NCBI RefSeq assembly: GCF_052119705.1
Contig: NZ_JBGQOP010000005.1
Coordinates: forward strand, 1-64,000
Length of the DNA: 64,000 bases
Reading direction: 5' to 3'
DNA from: Oceanimonas sp052119705
GTDB taxonomy: Bacteria > Pseudomonadota > Gammaproteobacteria > Enterobacterales > Aeromonadaceae
Position 1 is the stretch's first letter. The number at the start of each line of letters is the position of its first letter. The notes beneath the pieces were generated by a model. It had not been told where the DNA came from. It ran no database searches and worked only from the letters and a program-made list of their open reading frames with translations. The position numbers and the translations under genes are program-made. Shown here piece after piece: positions 40,924 to 50,442 of this stretch.

Positions 40924-42486
40924 ATGAAAAAAATCATAATTTTTGTGCTGTTTTTTAGTGTGTTTGGTAGCGCACCAACCGTGTTTGCTGCGGCTTTAGC
41001 GTCAGAAAATAAACCGTTTTTAGCCAGTAGCGACACAATACATCAGCACTTATCTTCGCTTGCGACAGCCAATACCCAAGCCAAAATGGTCAATCTTGGC
41101 TATTCGGCCGGCGGTCGATCTATAGACGCGCTGCTGTTTTCCAATTCGCCGACCTTCTTAAGCAAGCCCTTGGCCCAAGCCGACAAAGTGACCGTAATGC
41201 TCTTAGGCGCACAACATGGCAATGAGCCTGCGGGCGCTGAGGCATTGTTACAATTAGCAAGTGAGCTGGCGGGCGGTCAGCATGAGGCGTTATTAGCGCG
41301 TCTTAATTTAGTGCTGGTGGTGCTGGCTAACCCTGATGGCCGTGATTTAGGGTCGCGCTATAACGCCGCTAAAGACAATACCAATATCGATTATGTGGCG
41401 CTGCAGGCTGGCGAAACGCAATTGTTGGTGGAGGCTTTGCAGCATTTTGATCCCGATGTGGTGTACGACGCCCATGAGTCGGGTATTTGGAAGCGCATTT
41501 TAACCAAAGAACAAGGCTGGATGACGGATGTAGAAGCCCAGTTTGATATGGGCAATAACCCCAATATAGATGCCAGCTTGCGCCAGTATACGGAGCTGCA
41601 TTTATTGCCGACGTTGATTGAGCGGGTATCAAAGGCGGGTTTGCCGGCCAGTCGTTATCGCGGCGAAATCACTCGGCTTGGGCAAAGCGTCGCGCGCGGC
41701 GGTTTAGGTATTACTAATCTGCGTAACTATGCGGCGCTACAAGGGCGAGTGTCGATCTTGGTGGAAAATCGCTTAGACAATAAGCAAGGTGCTTATGCCA
41801 CGCCGCGCAATATTGGTGAACGTACCCGTAAGCAACACTTAAGTATGCTGACTATGTTGCAGTTGGTGAGTGATGAAGCTGAATCCTTGTTGACCGTAGC
41901 ACGCGCGGCACGCCAAGAGTGGCATTCTGGCGCTAATGGCGAGCAAGTGTTGGCCATGAAGGTAGGTTTTGACGTGAATCCCAATCAGCCGGTCGTCGAA
42001 TTACCGCTGGTGCGCTTGGCTGATGGCCATCAAGCGTTACATAGCTTTGCTAATCACGAGGCCATAGTCCGCCAAGATCTGGTCGCCTTACCGGCAGCGT
42101 ATGCGGTTACGCGTGAACGCGAGCGTATGGCTCGCTGGCTGACGCTGCATAATATCGATTTTATAACGCTGGCCGAGCCGAGCACGCTATTGGCTGCGCG
42201 CATTACTATCACTGAGTTAGCTCGCTTGCCTAAATCTCGGGTCGGAGTGCGAGAGAAAATCCAAGCTAAGGTAAAGGTAATTAAAACCGAAGCACATTTG
42301 CAGCCGGGTGACCTACTCGTACCCATGAGCCAGCCATTAGCGCCGTTGGCGGCGTTAATGTTGGATCCGCGCTCAGTAAATGCCGTGTACCAAGAACAGA
42401 ACTGGGATTGGCTGGCGCTGGGTGAGTTTCCAGTCTTCCCTGTGCTTGAGTCCGAAATGACGTCTGCGGCCATACATCAGCCATAA
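40924..42486 (+). CDS. secreted M14-family zinc carboxypeptidase-like protein
   Basis: 520 residues from the ATG at 40924; the upstream in-frame ATG at 40894 would precede the signal peptide. The signal peptide MKKIIIFVLFFSVFG is followed by cleavage near PTVFAA. The M14 core (about 40-290) has the zinc motif QHGNEPAG (HxxE), NPDGRDLGSRYN, the third ligand in DAHESG, and the likely catalytic Glu in LVENR. About 200 C-terminal residues show no domain that I know. Probably periplasmic, cleaving peptides or peptidoglycan stems (inference). Confidence 0.8.
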   Translation: MKKIIIFVLFFSVFGSAPTVFAAALASENKPFLASSDTIHQHLSSLATANTQAKMVNLGYSAGGRSIDALLFSNSPTFLSKPLAQADKVTVMLLGAQHGNEPAGAEALLQLASELAGGQHEALLARLNLVLVVLANPDGRDLGSRYNAAKDNTNIDYVALQAGETQLLVEALQHFDPDVVYDAHESGIWKRILTKEQGWMTDVEAQFDMGNNPNIDASLRQYTELHLLPTLIERVSKAGLPASRYRGEITRLGQSVARGGLGITNLRNYAALQGRVSILVENRLDNKQGAYATPRNIGERTRKQHLSMLTMLQLVSDEAESLLTVARAARQEWHSGANGEQVLAMKVGFDVNPNQPVVELPLVRLADGHQALHSFANHEAIVRQDLVALPAAYAVTRERERMARWLTLHNIDFITLAEPSTLLAARITITELARLPKSRVGVREKIQAKVKVIKTEAHLQPGDLLVPMSQPLAPLAALMLDPRSVNAVYQEQNWDWLALGEFPVFPVLESEMTSAAIHQP

Positions 42487-42524
42487 AAAAACCGCCTTGC
42501 GTTGGCACGCGAGGCGGTTTAAAA
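42485..42524. terminator. bidirectional terminator between M14 gene and sirB2-like gene
   Basis: AAACCGCCT (42489-42497) pairs with AGGCGGTTT (42512-42520). T-rich on the minus strand (T7) and A/T-rich on plus. Confidence 0.8.
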
Positions 42525-42560
42525 GCGAACTCATTTAAGGCTGAGTTATAGCAGTATGCC

Positions 42561-42950
42561 TTACAGCGCCAGCCAAGATAGCGGCGACTTGCTGACGGCT
42601 GCGCCATAGATGTAGGCAAAAATCGCAATCGAGGCAAAGGTGGCGATCAAACGCTGATTGCGCGTCTTGCCGCGCTTGATAGCGATGGTGCCCACGACGA
42701 TATACAGCACTAAGCCAATCACCTTGGCGGTGAGCCAAGGGCTGTTATCAAACGGGATCTGCTTACTTAACACCGCCAGCCATACGCCCATTGCCAGCAA
42801 CAGGGTATCGATAATGTGGGGCAATATTTTTAGCAGCTTACTCTTGATGCGTTCTGGGGCGGGCAATGCCAGCCAAGCGCGCAGCATAAAGAGGGTAATA
42901 CTGAGTAGCGCAAACATCATGTGCGCATGCTTAATGGCCACGTAAGGCAT
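42561..42950 (-). CDS. SirB2 family membrane protein
   Basis: 129 residues from the ATG at 42950, which has TTGGAG as its ribosome site; a longer frame to 42983 is less likely. Four membrane helices. The N-terminal YVAIKHAHMMFALLSITLFMLR and LPHIIDTLLLAMGVWLA match SirB2 (E. coli YchQ). Function not established. Convergent with the M14 gene. Confidence 0.88.
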   Translation of the reverse strand: MPYVAIKHAHMMFALLSITLFMLRAWLALPAPERIKSKLLKILPHIIDTLLLAMGVWLAVLSKQIPFDNSPWLTAKVIGLVLYIVVGTIAIKRGKTRNQRLIATFASIAIFAYIYGAAVSKSPLSWLAL

Positions 42951-43100
42951 AATAACTCCAAGAAAGACGAACGAGACAACCATGATAGCAGGAACCGCTT
43001 TTGTGGTAGTGTGAAATACTGCTCTGCATCAAGGCGGTACGTTAAAAGCAGCGTTAAGTTAGCGGCCACCACACTCTTTAATTAGGAAAATACCCTTATT

Positions 43101-43529
43101 ATGCTGAAAACTCTCATTTATGGCGGTTTTGCCGCACTATTGACCGGTCCGGTATTCGCCGCCTCGCTGACCGTTTACAAGTCTCCCACTTGTGGTTGCT
43201 GTGAAGATTGGGTTAGTCATATGCAAGAGTCGGGCTTTGAAGTAACAGTGATTGACCACGAGAATATGCAACCTATTAAACAGCGGGTCGGCGTAAAGCC
43301 AGAGCTGGCTTCTTGCCATACCGCTTTGATTGATGGCTACGTGATTGAAGGCCATGTGCCGGCTGCGGACGTGCGTCAGTTATTAGAACAAAAGTCCGCC
43401 GTGCGCGGTTTGACCATTCCCGGTATGCCACAAAGTGCACCCGGCATGGACATACCCGGTACGCCTTATGAAGTATTGAGTTTTGATAACGTCGGCAATA
43501 CCCAGGTATTTAAGCGTTATCCTGGCTAG
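43101..43529 (+). CDS. DUF411 periplasmic metal-binding protein
   Basis: 142 residues. Signal peptide 1-20 (MLKTLIYGGFAALLTGPVFA) followed by a thioredoxin-like fold with CGCCEDW near 31, LASCHTALIDGYVIEGHVPA and a Met/Pro-rich loop (GMPQSAPGMDIPG) suited to copper binding. DUF411 proteins are linked to copper handling. It is convergent with the DUF2500 gene; its stop codon and that of the neighbour are adjacent. Confidence 0.9.
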   Translation: MLKTLIYGGFAALLTGPVFAASLTVYKSPTCGCCEDWVSHMQESGFEVTVIDHENMQPIKQRVGVKPELASCHTALIDGYVIEGHVPAADVRQLLEQKSAVRGLTIPGMPQSAPGMDIPGTPYEVLSFDNVGNTQVFKRYPG

Positions 43530-43901
43530 TTATTGGGTTGTTTTTGGGGTGTGGTGTTGGTGAGCGCTATCCGGTTCGAAAGCAATAAAGCGCGAGCCTT
43601 GAAAGACCAAGACACCGGTTTGCTCGGGCAGCAATTGTTCATAAAGAAGCCGGCTAACCTGAAACTCTTTTTCATCCGCCCCGGCTAGAGGCCGAAAAGT
43701 AACATAATAATTGACTCGGGGTGGTGGCGGCTCGGTTTGTTGTTGAGGGGGTAAGCCCATAAATTCCCGAGTCTGCTTAGCGGCGATTAATACCGGCAGG
43801 CTGTGCTGCGTTTGGGCATCATTAAAAAAATGCCCGCTCAAGCGCCGCCCCAGTACTAAGATGGCAATGAAAATAATTACCCAAAACACCAGTTTGCTCA
43901 T
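43530..43901 (-). CDS. DUF2500 membrane-anchored protein (YhhM-like)
   Basis: 123 residues. One N-terminal membrane helix (about 5-20), a Pro/Gln-rich linker with QQQTEPPPPRVN, and a C-terminal beta-rich domain YYVTFRPLAGADEKEFQVS ... LVFQGSRFIAFEP that resembles E. coli YhhM. Function unknown. Confidence 0.75.
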   Translation of the reverse strand: MSKLVFWVIIFIAILVLGRRLSGHFFNDAQTQHSLPVLIAAKQTREFMGLPPQQQTEPPPPRVNYYVTFRPLAGADEKEFQVSRLLYEQLLPEQTGVLVFQGSRFIAFEPDSAHQHHTPKTTQ

Positions 43902-44043
43902 CGCATTCCCCTTATGATGTCGTGCTGGTTAAGTGCCGCTTACTCTGGTTCAGTGCACTTCATTTGCGTCTGATGGAACATACGCCCATAAAGTAAATGA
44001 AGGTACATAAGCCCATGAAGTAAAGGAGGCCGTGAGTTAGCTA

Positions 44044-45885
44044 ATGATACAAAGCATAGGTGTAGCGCTCGCTCTATTATTGTTGCTCAATAGTTCGGTT
44101 CATGCCTCGGCATGGTCGGAGGACGTTGTGTTTCAAAACGCGCTGTCTCAGGTAGAGATAAGCGTCGACCTGCATGCTGCGAGCGTCACCGCTTGCCCTA
44201 AAGAGCAGGCTAGTAAGCTCAGTCTCAGTCTGATTAACGGCCAAGTGCAGGGCCATTTGGCACAATTGAGTCTGGATTTAACCTGCTCCCAGAGTCGGCT
44301 GACCACTCGCCTTAATAGTAATGCCGAACCGGCCAATAAGGATGCTTTATCCTTACTGCTGACGCTGCCTGCCATCGACTTCACCATAGATACGCTGACC
44401 TTACAGTTACCAGAGGGGCGTTTTAGTGGGCCCGCCGAGCTTCACCATAAGGAGCAGCAATTAAATGTGGTTTGGCAGAGTAGTGCCGGTAATACCAAGC
44501 TTGCGATCACCCCCGACCGCCAAGGCTGGCGCTGGCAAGGTGAGCTGCCCGGGGCGTTATTTACCCCGAGTTTGCGCCAACCCTTTGGTATTAGCGGCGG
44601 CTGGCAACCCGAACAGCCGGTTACGCTTAATGTAAATGGCGCCTTACCTACGCCGTTAGTGGGAAATTGGCAGCTAGCCTTGATGGCTGAACAAGTCGGT
44701 GATGGCTGGCAGCTGTTACCCCGCTCTCGGCTCAGTGTGCCCAGCCTTAAATGGAAAGATCTGGTCCTTAATCAGCTCACGCTAACGCCAGAGCGTGCAC
44801 TGGCACTCGATAAGCCGTGGCAGGCGAGCGTCAGTTGGCAGCCGGGAGTCTGGAAAAAACAGCCTGTTCCGGCGGCTAGCCTGCAACTGGAGGGCGCTAG
44901 CCTCGACAATTTACAAGGCCAAGTGCGAGCAGAGCTTGCGCCTGACCTGCAGTTAACTGGACATTGGCGTTATCACCAAGGCTTGGCGTTAACCGTGCCG
45001 GCGCAGAGTGTCTCTGCTGCCAGTACGTGGTCTTGGCTAACGACTTGGCTGAGACTGCCTGTGGCCTTAAACACAGAGGCAGGCCAATTACAGGTGTCCT
45101 TGAGCGCGGCCAATCTCTTAAATAATAAACAGCCGATTTTAGTCCACGCCCACCTCACCGACGGGCAGCTTAAGTATGGCGATATACAGCTCGAACAACT
45201 GGCGGCTAAGCTGAAACTTAGCTGGAATGGTCAACAGGGCTGGCGCAGCTTAGGCCCTCAGGCGATGTCAGCGGCTAAGTTAGCGCTGGGTGTGCCTGTT
45301 ACCAATGTTCAGGGTGCATGGCGTTGGCAAGCAGAAGGCATAGAGCTTCAGGGGCTTACGGCACATTTACTGGGTGGTCAATTAGCGCTATCGCCCATGG
45401 CATTAACGCGTACTCCAACAGGGGAAGCTCACTTTAGTGATATTTCCCTCGAAAAACTGCTGAACTATGCCAGTGTGACTGGCCTGACCGGCAGTGGTCT
45501 ACTTAAAGGACGGCTGCCTTTTGTGTATGACCAAGGGCTGAGCATAAAAAATGGCCGCGCCGAGAGCCATGATGGCTGGATCTCTTATCAAGCCAGCCCG
45601 CAGTTAATTGCGACCGGCGAGGCGAATATCTCCTTAGGCCTGACCTTAGGTTTGTTAAGTGACTTGCGCTACGACCGGCTCAGCGCCAATATTTCCATGG
45701 CCAAAACAGGTGAGGCCAACATTACAAGCCAGCTCATTGGACGCGCGCCTGTGAAGGGTAAATTACATGCCGTTAACTTCAATTATAACCATCAAGAAAA
45801 CCTGTTACAGTTGCTGGCCAGTCTGCGTTTTGCTAAGGATTTAACTGAGCGATTGCCGGCTAACCTTCAGGGGGAGAGTGAGTAA
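44044..45885 (+). CDS. ydbH: YdbH-type intermembrane lipid transport protein
   Basis: 613 residues, clearly shorter than E. coli YdbH (879) but with the same signature C-terminus: PLTVNGALP-type beta repeats, NGRAESHDGWISYQASP and LLQLLASLRFAKDLTERLP. Signal or anchor helix at 5-20. AsmA-like, tube-shaped protein thought to move phospholipids between inner and outer membrane, together with TamB and YhdP. The shortening is in the beta-strand repeat region and may mean a shorter tube. First of ydbH-ynbE-ydbL. Confidence 0.85.
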   Translation: MIQSIGVALALLLLLNSSVHASAWSEDVVFQNALSQVEISVDLHAASVTACPKEQASKLSLSLINGQVQGHLAQLSLDLTCSQSRLTTRLNSNAEPANKDALSLLLTLPAIDFTIDTLTLQLPEGRFSGPAELHHKEQQLNVVWQSSAGNTKLAITPDRQGWRWQGELPGALFTPSLRQPFGISGGWQPEQPVTLNVNGALPTPLVGNWQLALMAEQVGDGWQLLPRSRLSVPSLKWKDLVLNQLTLTPERALALDKPWQASVSWQPGVWKKQPVPAASLQLEGASLDNLQGQVRAELAPDLQLTGHWRYHQGLALTVPAQSVSAASTWSWLTTWLRLPVALNTEAGQLQVSLSAANLLNNKQPILVHAHLTDGQLKYGDIQLEQLAAKLKLSWNGQQGWRSLGPQAMSAAKLALGVPVTNVQGAWRWQAEGIELQGLTAHLLGGQLALSPMALTRTPTGEAHFSDISLEKLLNYASVTGLTGSGLLKGRLPFVYDQGLSIKNGRAESHDGWISYQASPQLIATGEANISLGLTLGLLSDLRYDRLSANISMAKTGEANITSQLIGRAPVKGKLHAVNFNYNHQENLLQLLASLRFAKDLTERLPANLQGESE

Positions 45886-46068
45886 ATGATAAAATATGCG
45901 GCCATCGCTGGCCTGTTACTACTGAGTGGCTGCACGCCTCGGGTAGAAATAGTGGTGCCAGACAAGCCCATTACCGTGAATTTAAACGTCAAAGTCGACC
46001 ATGAGATCCGCGTTAAAGTTGACAGAGAGCTGGAACAATTGTTTGAACAAGAAAAAGGCTTGTTCTAA
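45886..46068 (+). CDS. ynbE: YnbE lipoprotein
   Basis: 60 residues. Lipobox LLLSGCTPR with Cys at 17, then VPDKPITVNLNVKVDHEIRV, the family core. In E. coli YnbE forms the outer membrane partner of YdbH. It starts on the base after the ydbH stop and is followed 9 bp later by ydbL. Confidence 0.93.
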   Translation: MIKYAAIAGLLLLSGCTPRVEIVVPDKPITVNLNVKVDHEIRVKVDRELEQLFEQEKGLF

Positions 46069-46077
46069 GGAGTGACT

Positions 46078-46392
46078 ATGCGTTGGTTAATTATCATGTT
46101 TGCGGCAGCGTTAAGCTTTTCAGCTTGGGCGCTCGACTTACAACAAGCTAAGCAGCAAGGGTTAGTGGGCGAGCAATTAAATGGACTAGTGGGCGTGGTG
46201 CGGGGCAGTGGTGAGGTGACGGCTGTCGCGAACGATATTAATCGTAAACGCTTGGCCAGTTATCAAGAGATTGCCCAGCGTACCGGCACTAGTTTGGCCA
46301 TAGTGCAAAGCCGTGCCGGTCAGTACAACATAGAGCGCACTCAGGCGGGCTATTATATTCAGCTGGCAGACGGCAGTTGGCGCAAAAAGTAG
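46078..46392 (+). CDS. ydbL: YdbL family (DUF1318) protein
   Basis: 104 residues from the ATG at 46078, which has AAGGAG at 46067-46072 as its ribosome site (a GTG at 46072 overlaps that site and is rejected). Signal peptide 1-19, then the DUF1318 core LDLQQAKQQGLVGEQLNGLVG and INRKRLASYQEIAQRTGTSLA. Completes the three-gene lipid-transport set. Confidence 0.93.
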   Translation: MRWLIIMFAAALSFSAWALDLQQAKQQGLVGEQLNGLVGVVRGSGEVTAVANDINRKRLASYQEIAQRTGTSLAIVQSRAGQYNIERTQAGYYIQLADGSWRKK

Positions 46393-46401
46393 CTGAAACA
46401 A

Positions 46402-46560
46402 GGTGAGGCGGGAGGGGTAATGGGTGAGGTGGACGAGAAAACCCCCGTCACCCGCCGCCCCTCTAGTCTGTGATCTTCTCTTTCTATCATGCTTCATCGG
46501 GTATTTATTTTTTAACTTGGCGCTCTGTTTTCGCCTCACTCCTCACGATTTACCCCTCCC
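46402..46560. repeat. family 3 paired-arm repeat between ydbL and ptrB
   Basis: G-rich arm GGTGAGGCGGGAGGGGTAAT (46405 onward) and C-rich complement CGCCTCACTCCTCACG ... TTTACCCCTCCCG (46531-46560). It fills the 190-bp gap and no gene is seen. Confidence 0.6.
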
Positions 46561-46584
46561 GTATTCTCATAAAAAGGTTTTGAT

Positions 46585-48645
46585 GTGTCTGTAACGCCAC
46601 CATTTGCTCAAAAAATTCCTCATTTGTTGACTCAACATAACGACACTCGTATCGATCACTACCATTGGTTGCGTGATGACGAGCGCACCAGCCCCGAAGT
46701 GTTGGCTTATCTTGAGCAAGAAAACCACTATACAGAGCAGGCCTTAGCGCCGCTCGCAGCGTTGCAAGACACCTTGTACCAAGAAATGATTGCCCGGCTG
46801 CGCCCCGATGACAGCTCTGTGCCTTATCGTAAAAATGGCTACTGGTATCAGAGTCGCTATCAATCGGGCTTTGAGTATGCGCTGCTAGAGCGCTATCGGG
46901 ATGGCCAGCCGGAGCAGGTAGAATTGCTGCTGGATGGCAACGAGCGAGCCGAGGGCCAAGATTATTACGATCAAGGCCAGTTAGCGGTTAGCCCTAATCA
47001 GCAACTGTTGGCCTTTGCCGAAGACTTTGTGTCGCGCCGTGAATATCAAATTCGTTTTAAACGCTTAAGCACAGGCGAGCTCTATGACGAAGTGCTAGAG
47101 CACACTTCGGGCAACTTGGTGTGGGCCAACGACAATCAGACGTTGTTTTATGTGCATCAAGACCCCGACACTCTGCTGCCGTATCGGGTCTATCGCCACA
47201 CCTTAGGCACGCCGCAAAGCCAAGATGTCTTGGTGTATGAAGAAAGCGATCCCAGCTTTTATACCAGCATTTACAAGAGTCGCTCCACAGATTATGTGGT
47301 GATAGGTGCGTGGAGCACGCTGACTAGCGAAATTAGCTTAATCTCTGCCAACGAACCGACCCAAGCGGTACGGCTGTTTTTGGCGCGCCAACGGGGGCAC
47401 GAATATGAAGTGGAGCACTATCAAGGCCAGTTTTATGTGCGTTCTAATAAAGACGGCGTGAATTTTGGTCTCTATCAAACGACAGCGAACGCCAGCTCTC
47501 CCGATCGTTGGCAAACGCGGGTGCCGGCTCGCGCCGAGGTGTTGTTCGAAAGTTTTACGCTGTTTAAAGATTGGTTGGTGTTAGAAGAACGCAGCCAAGG
47601 CTTAACCCAGCTGCGCCAATTGCATCACAGCCAAGATCTTGAACATCCGATAAGCTTTGATGACCCGACTTATGTTACTTGGCTGGATGTGAATGCTGAG
47701 GCCGACAGCCCTTGGCTGCGTTACGGCTATTCGTCTATGACGCAGCCCGTGACCTTGTATGAAGTCAATATGGATACTCAAGAACGCCGCGAGCTGAAGC
47801 AAGAATATGCCGGCGAGCAATTTAGCGGTGCAGATTATCGCAGTGAGCGCATCTGGGTACGCGCGCGCGACGGCGAGCAAGTGCCGGTCTCTTTGGTATA
47901 CAAAGCTAACTTATTTAAGCGAGCGGCGAATAACACTACTAATCCCCTGCTGATCTATGGCTACGGCGCTTACGGTGCCAGCATGGACTCGGACTTTAGC
48001 GCCTCACGGTTGAGCCTATTAGATCGCGGCTTCGTCTATGCCATCGCCCACGTACGCGGCGGCGAAGAGCTGGGCCGAAACTGGTATGAGCAAGGTCGTT
48101 TACTCAGTAAGCAAAATAGCTTTAATGATTTTATCGATGTTACTCAAGCGCTAACGGCTCAGGGCTACGGGGATAAAAATAGGGTGTATGCGGCCGGTGG
48201 CAGTGCCGGTGGCCTGCTGGTGGCGGGTGTCGTCAATATGGCGCCGCAGTTATATCATGGCGTAGTGGCGGCGGTGCCGTTTGTAGATGTGGTCACGACT
48301 ATGCTGGATGAGAGTCTTCCGCTCACCACAGGCGAGTTTGATGAATGGGGCAATCCGGCACAGGCGGAGTTTTATCATTACATTAAATCCTACAGCCCCT
48401 ATGACCAAGTGCAGGCACAGGCTTATCCTCATCTATTGGTCACTACGGGTTTTCATGATTCTCAGGTGCAATACTGGGAGCCGGCCAAGTGGGTGGCCAA
48501 GCTGCGTGAGCTAAAAACTGACGACAATTTATTACTGCTGCATTGCGACATGGACACCGGCCACGGCGGTAAATCGGGGCGTTTTGAGGCCTATCACGAA
48601 CTGGCTCGCGAATACGCCTTTTTGTTAGATTTGGCTAAACCGTAA
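46585..48645 (+). CDS. ptrB: oligopeptidase B
   Basis: 686 residues (E. coli 686). Cytoplasmic S9 serine peptidase that cuts after Arg/Lys in short peptides. N-terminal beta-propeller (about 70-400) and a C-terminal hydrolase domain with the nucleophile in AAGGSAGGLLVAG near 540, Asp in TGFHDSQV and His in DTGHGGKSG near 658. It starts with GTG at 46585; an ATG 2 bases upstream is in another frame and stops at once. AAAAAGG upstream is the ribosome site. Confidence 0.95.
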   Translation: MSVTPPFAQKIPHLLTQHNDTRIDHYHWLRDDERTSPEVLAYLEQENHYTEQALAPLAALQDTLYQEMIARLRPDDSSVPYRKNGYWYQSRYQSGFEYALLERYRDGQPEQVELLLDGNERAEGQDYYDQGQLAVSPNQQLLAFAEDFVSRREYQIRFKRLSTGELYDEVLEHTSGNLVWANDNQTLFYVHQDPDTLLPYRVYRHTLGTPQSQDVLVYEESDPSFYTSIYKSRSTDYVVIGAWSTLTSEISLISANEPTQAVRLFLARQRGHEYEVEHYQGQFYVRSNKDGVNFGLYQTTANASSPDRWQTRVPARAEVLFESFTLFKDWLVLEERSQGLTQLRQLHHSQDLEHPISFDDPTYVTWLDVNAEADSPWLRYGYSSMTQPVTLYEVNMDTQERRELKQEYAGEQFSGADYRSERIWVRARDGEQVPVSLVYKANLFKRAANNTTNPLLIYGYGAYGASMDSDFSASRLSLLDRGFVYAIAHVRGGEELGRNWYEQGRLLSKQNSFNDFIDVTQALTAQGYGDKNRVYAAGGSAGGLLVAGVVNMAPQLYHGVVAAVPFVDVVTTMLDESLPLTTGEFDEWGNPAQAEFYHYIKSYSPYDQVQAQAYPHLLVTTGFHDSQVQYWEPAKWVAKLRELKTDDNLLLLHCDMDTGHGGKSGRFEAYHELAREYAFLLDLAKP

Positions 48646-48735
48646 GGGGTAAATAGTGAGGAGAGAGGCGATAGGCATCAGGCCGCAGTAGATGAGGTTT
48701 TTACCCATCACTCTTCACCCCTCCCGCCTCACATC
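48644..48735. repeat. family 3 paired-arm repeat after ptrB
   Basis: AAGGGGTAAATAGTGAGGAG starts at 48645 and its complement ACTCTTCACCCCTCCCGCC ends near 48731. It lies between convergent ptrB and the symporter gene and may act as their shared 3' structure. Confidence 0.6.
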
Positions 48736-48737
48736 CG

Positions 48738-50084
48738 TTAACTAAACGACTGCACTATCACCAGCAGCACTAATGCCGGGCAGACGAAGCGCACATACCA
48801 GGGCCAGATTTTCCAGAACAGGCCTTGGGCTAATTCTGGATTACCTTGTTGCATTTCGGTCAGTACCGCATTGCGTCGCCACACCCAACCGGCGTAAAGG
48901 GTAATACACATGCTCACCAAGGGCTGAGCATACTGAGTGGTAATGGTAATCACCAAACCAAACAAGCTGCCAAAGTTAAACACAATCACCACACTAAACA
49001 GCGTACACACGGCGGTCACCAACCAAGTGGCTTTAATGCGTGATAACGTTGACGACTCCAATACCAAGGATACTGGCGCCTCTAACATAGAAATCGCCGA
49101 GGTGAGCGCGGCCACTATCATGAGCATGAAAAAGGCGAAGGCGACCGGATATTGTGCCGCACCCATGGTGTTAAATAAGGCGGGCAATACAGAAAACACT
49201 AAGGTGTCTGAGCTCAGCAAGCTGCCGTCGTCGGCAAAAATAGTCACGCCGTTATGTTGTGCCACATACATAGCCGGTAAAATCAGCAAACCTGCCATAA
49301 AAGCCACGCCGGTATCGAGCAAGGTTACTTGCGCCGCCAGTGCAGGAATGTTCGCTTGGCGATTTAAGTAAGAACCATAAAGCATCATTACTGCAGCGCC
49401 TAAGGATAAGGAGAAAAAGCTTTGCCCCAGCGCGCCTATCAGCACCTCACGGCTGAGCACCCGATTAAAATCTGGCACTAAGTACACTTTTAAACCTTCG
49501 CTGGCGCCGGGTTGCAGCAACATATAGCCGGTGAGCACAAGCAACATTAAAAACAATAATGGCATCAGTCGCGTTGACCACTTCTCGATGCCTTGCTCAA
49601 GACCTCGGCTCACCACATACAGGCTAAGCAAGGCGAACAATAGAGTAAACAACAAGTTACGGGCGGTGGAAAATTCTGTCATCCACAAAGCTGAGCCGTC
49701 TGCGCCCACGAGGCTGGCGATGGGCTCAGCCGCAAAGGCCACAAACCAGCCGGAAACGATGGCATAAAAGGTAAAAATAAAACTGACGGTAAGAATAGAA
49801 GCCAAGCCCACGAAACCGGCGATCAGCTTACAGCTCTTATTGGCAGTGAGTTTTTGTAAGGCGCGAAAGGGGTTAGCTTGGCCATAACGGCCGATAGTGA
49901 TTTCTGCGACCAACATGGGGTAGCCTAACAAGAAGATAAACAGCAGGTAGACCAACAAGAAGGCTCCGCCGCCATTACTGGCGGCTTGGGTGGGAAAACC
50001 CCAGATATTACCCACTCCGATGGCGGATCCGGCGGCGGCCATCACGAATCCGAGTTTACTGCTAAATTGTGCCCTTTTTTCCAC
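48738..50084 (-). CDS. Na+-dependent neurotransmitter-symporter (NSS) family transporter
   Basis: 448 residues from the GTG at 50084, which has CAGGAG 8 nt upstream; a TTG 48 bases further up is less likely. Twelve membrane helices, LeuT-like. Sodium-site helix 1: GFVMAAAGSAIGVGNIWGFP near 11-30, then GGGAFLLVYLLFIFLLGYPM. Probably imports an amino acid with Na+; substrate not predictable. It fits a Na+-based physiology together with the Mrp antiporter. Confidence 0.9.
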   Translation of the reverse strand: MEKRAQFSSKLGFVMAAAGSAIGVGNIWGFPTQAASNGGGAFLLVYLLFIFLLGYPMLVAEITIGRYGQANPFRALQKLTANKSCKLIAGFVGLASILTVSFIFTFYAIVSGWFVAFAAEPIASLVGADGSALWMTEFSTARNLLFTLLFALLSLYVVSRGLEQGIEKWSTRLMPLLFLMLLVLTGYMLLQPGASEGLKVYLVPDFNRVLSREVLIGALGQSFFSLSLGAAVMMLYGSYLNRQANIPALAAQVTLLDTGVAFMAGLLILPAMYVAQHNGVTIFADDGSLLSSDTLVFSVLPALFNTMGAAQYPVAFAFFMLMIVAALTSAISMLEAPVSLVLESSTLSRIKATWLVTAVCTLFSVVIVFNFGSLFGLVITITTQYAQPLVSMCITLYAGWVWRRNAVLTEMQQGNPELAQGLFWKIWPWYVRFVCPALVLLVIVQSFS

Positions 50085-50442
50085 GTCTTGCTGCTCCTGC
50101 TGGCTATTATATTTGGTGTATGCACTGCCCAATTAAAATTGTGCCAACTCGGGTGTTGGGCGGCGTTTCTGTCCGTGTGGGGGAGTTTGCTGAGGCAATA
50201 TAGGTGATTGTTGGTGTTTTTTCAGCAAAAAATAAGGTGTTTAGCCTGTGAGTGCTGTCTTTGGCATAGCCTAGTTTAACCTTGGCGGAGAAATTAAGTA
50301 CCTAATGCCTCAATCGGACCCTTTGGTTTACTGTCGCGACATAGCGGCGTGCACAGTAATCAAAAAATGACCAAACAGGGCTGACCAAATCTGCACAAAG
50401 GGGTATGATCAGCCTCATTAACAGGTTAGATTTTGGTGTGTC

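Noticed and set aside
40854..41036. Minus-strand 60-codon frame between the WYL and M14 genes
   Set aside because: Overlaps the M14 signal peptide antisense and has no recognisable features.
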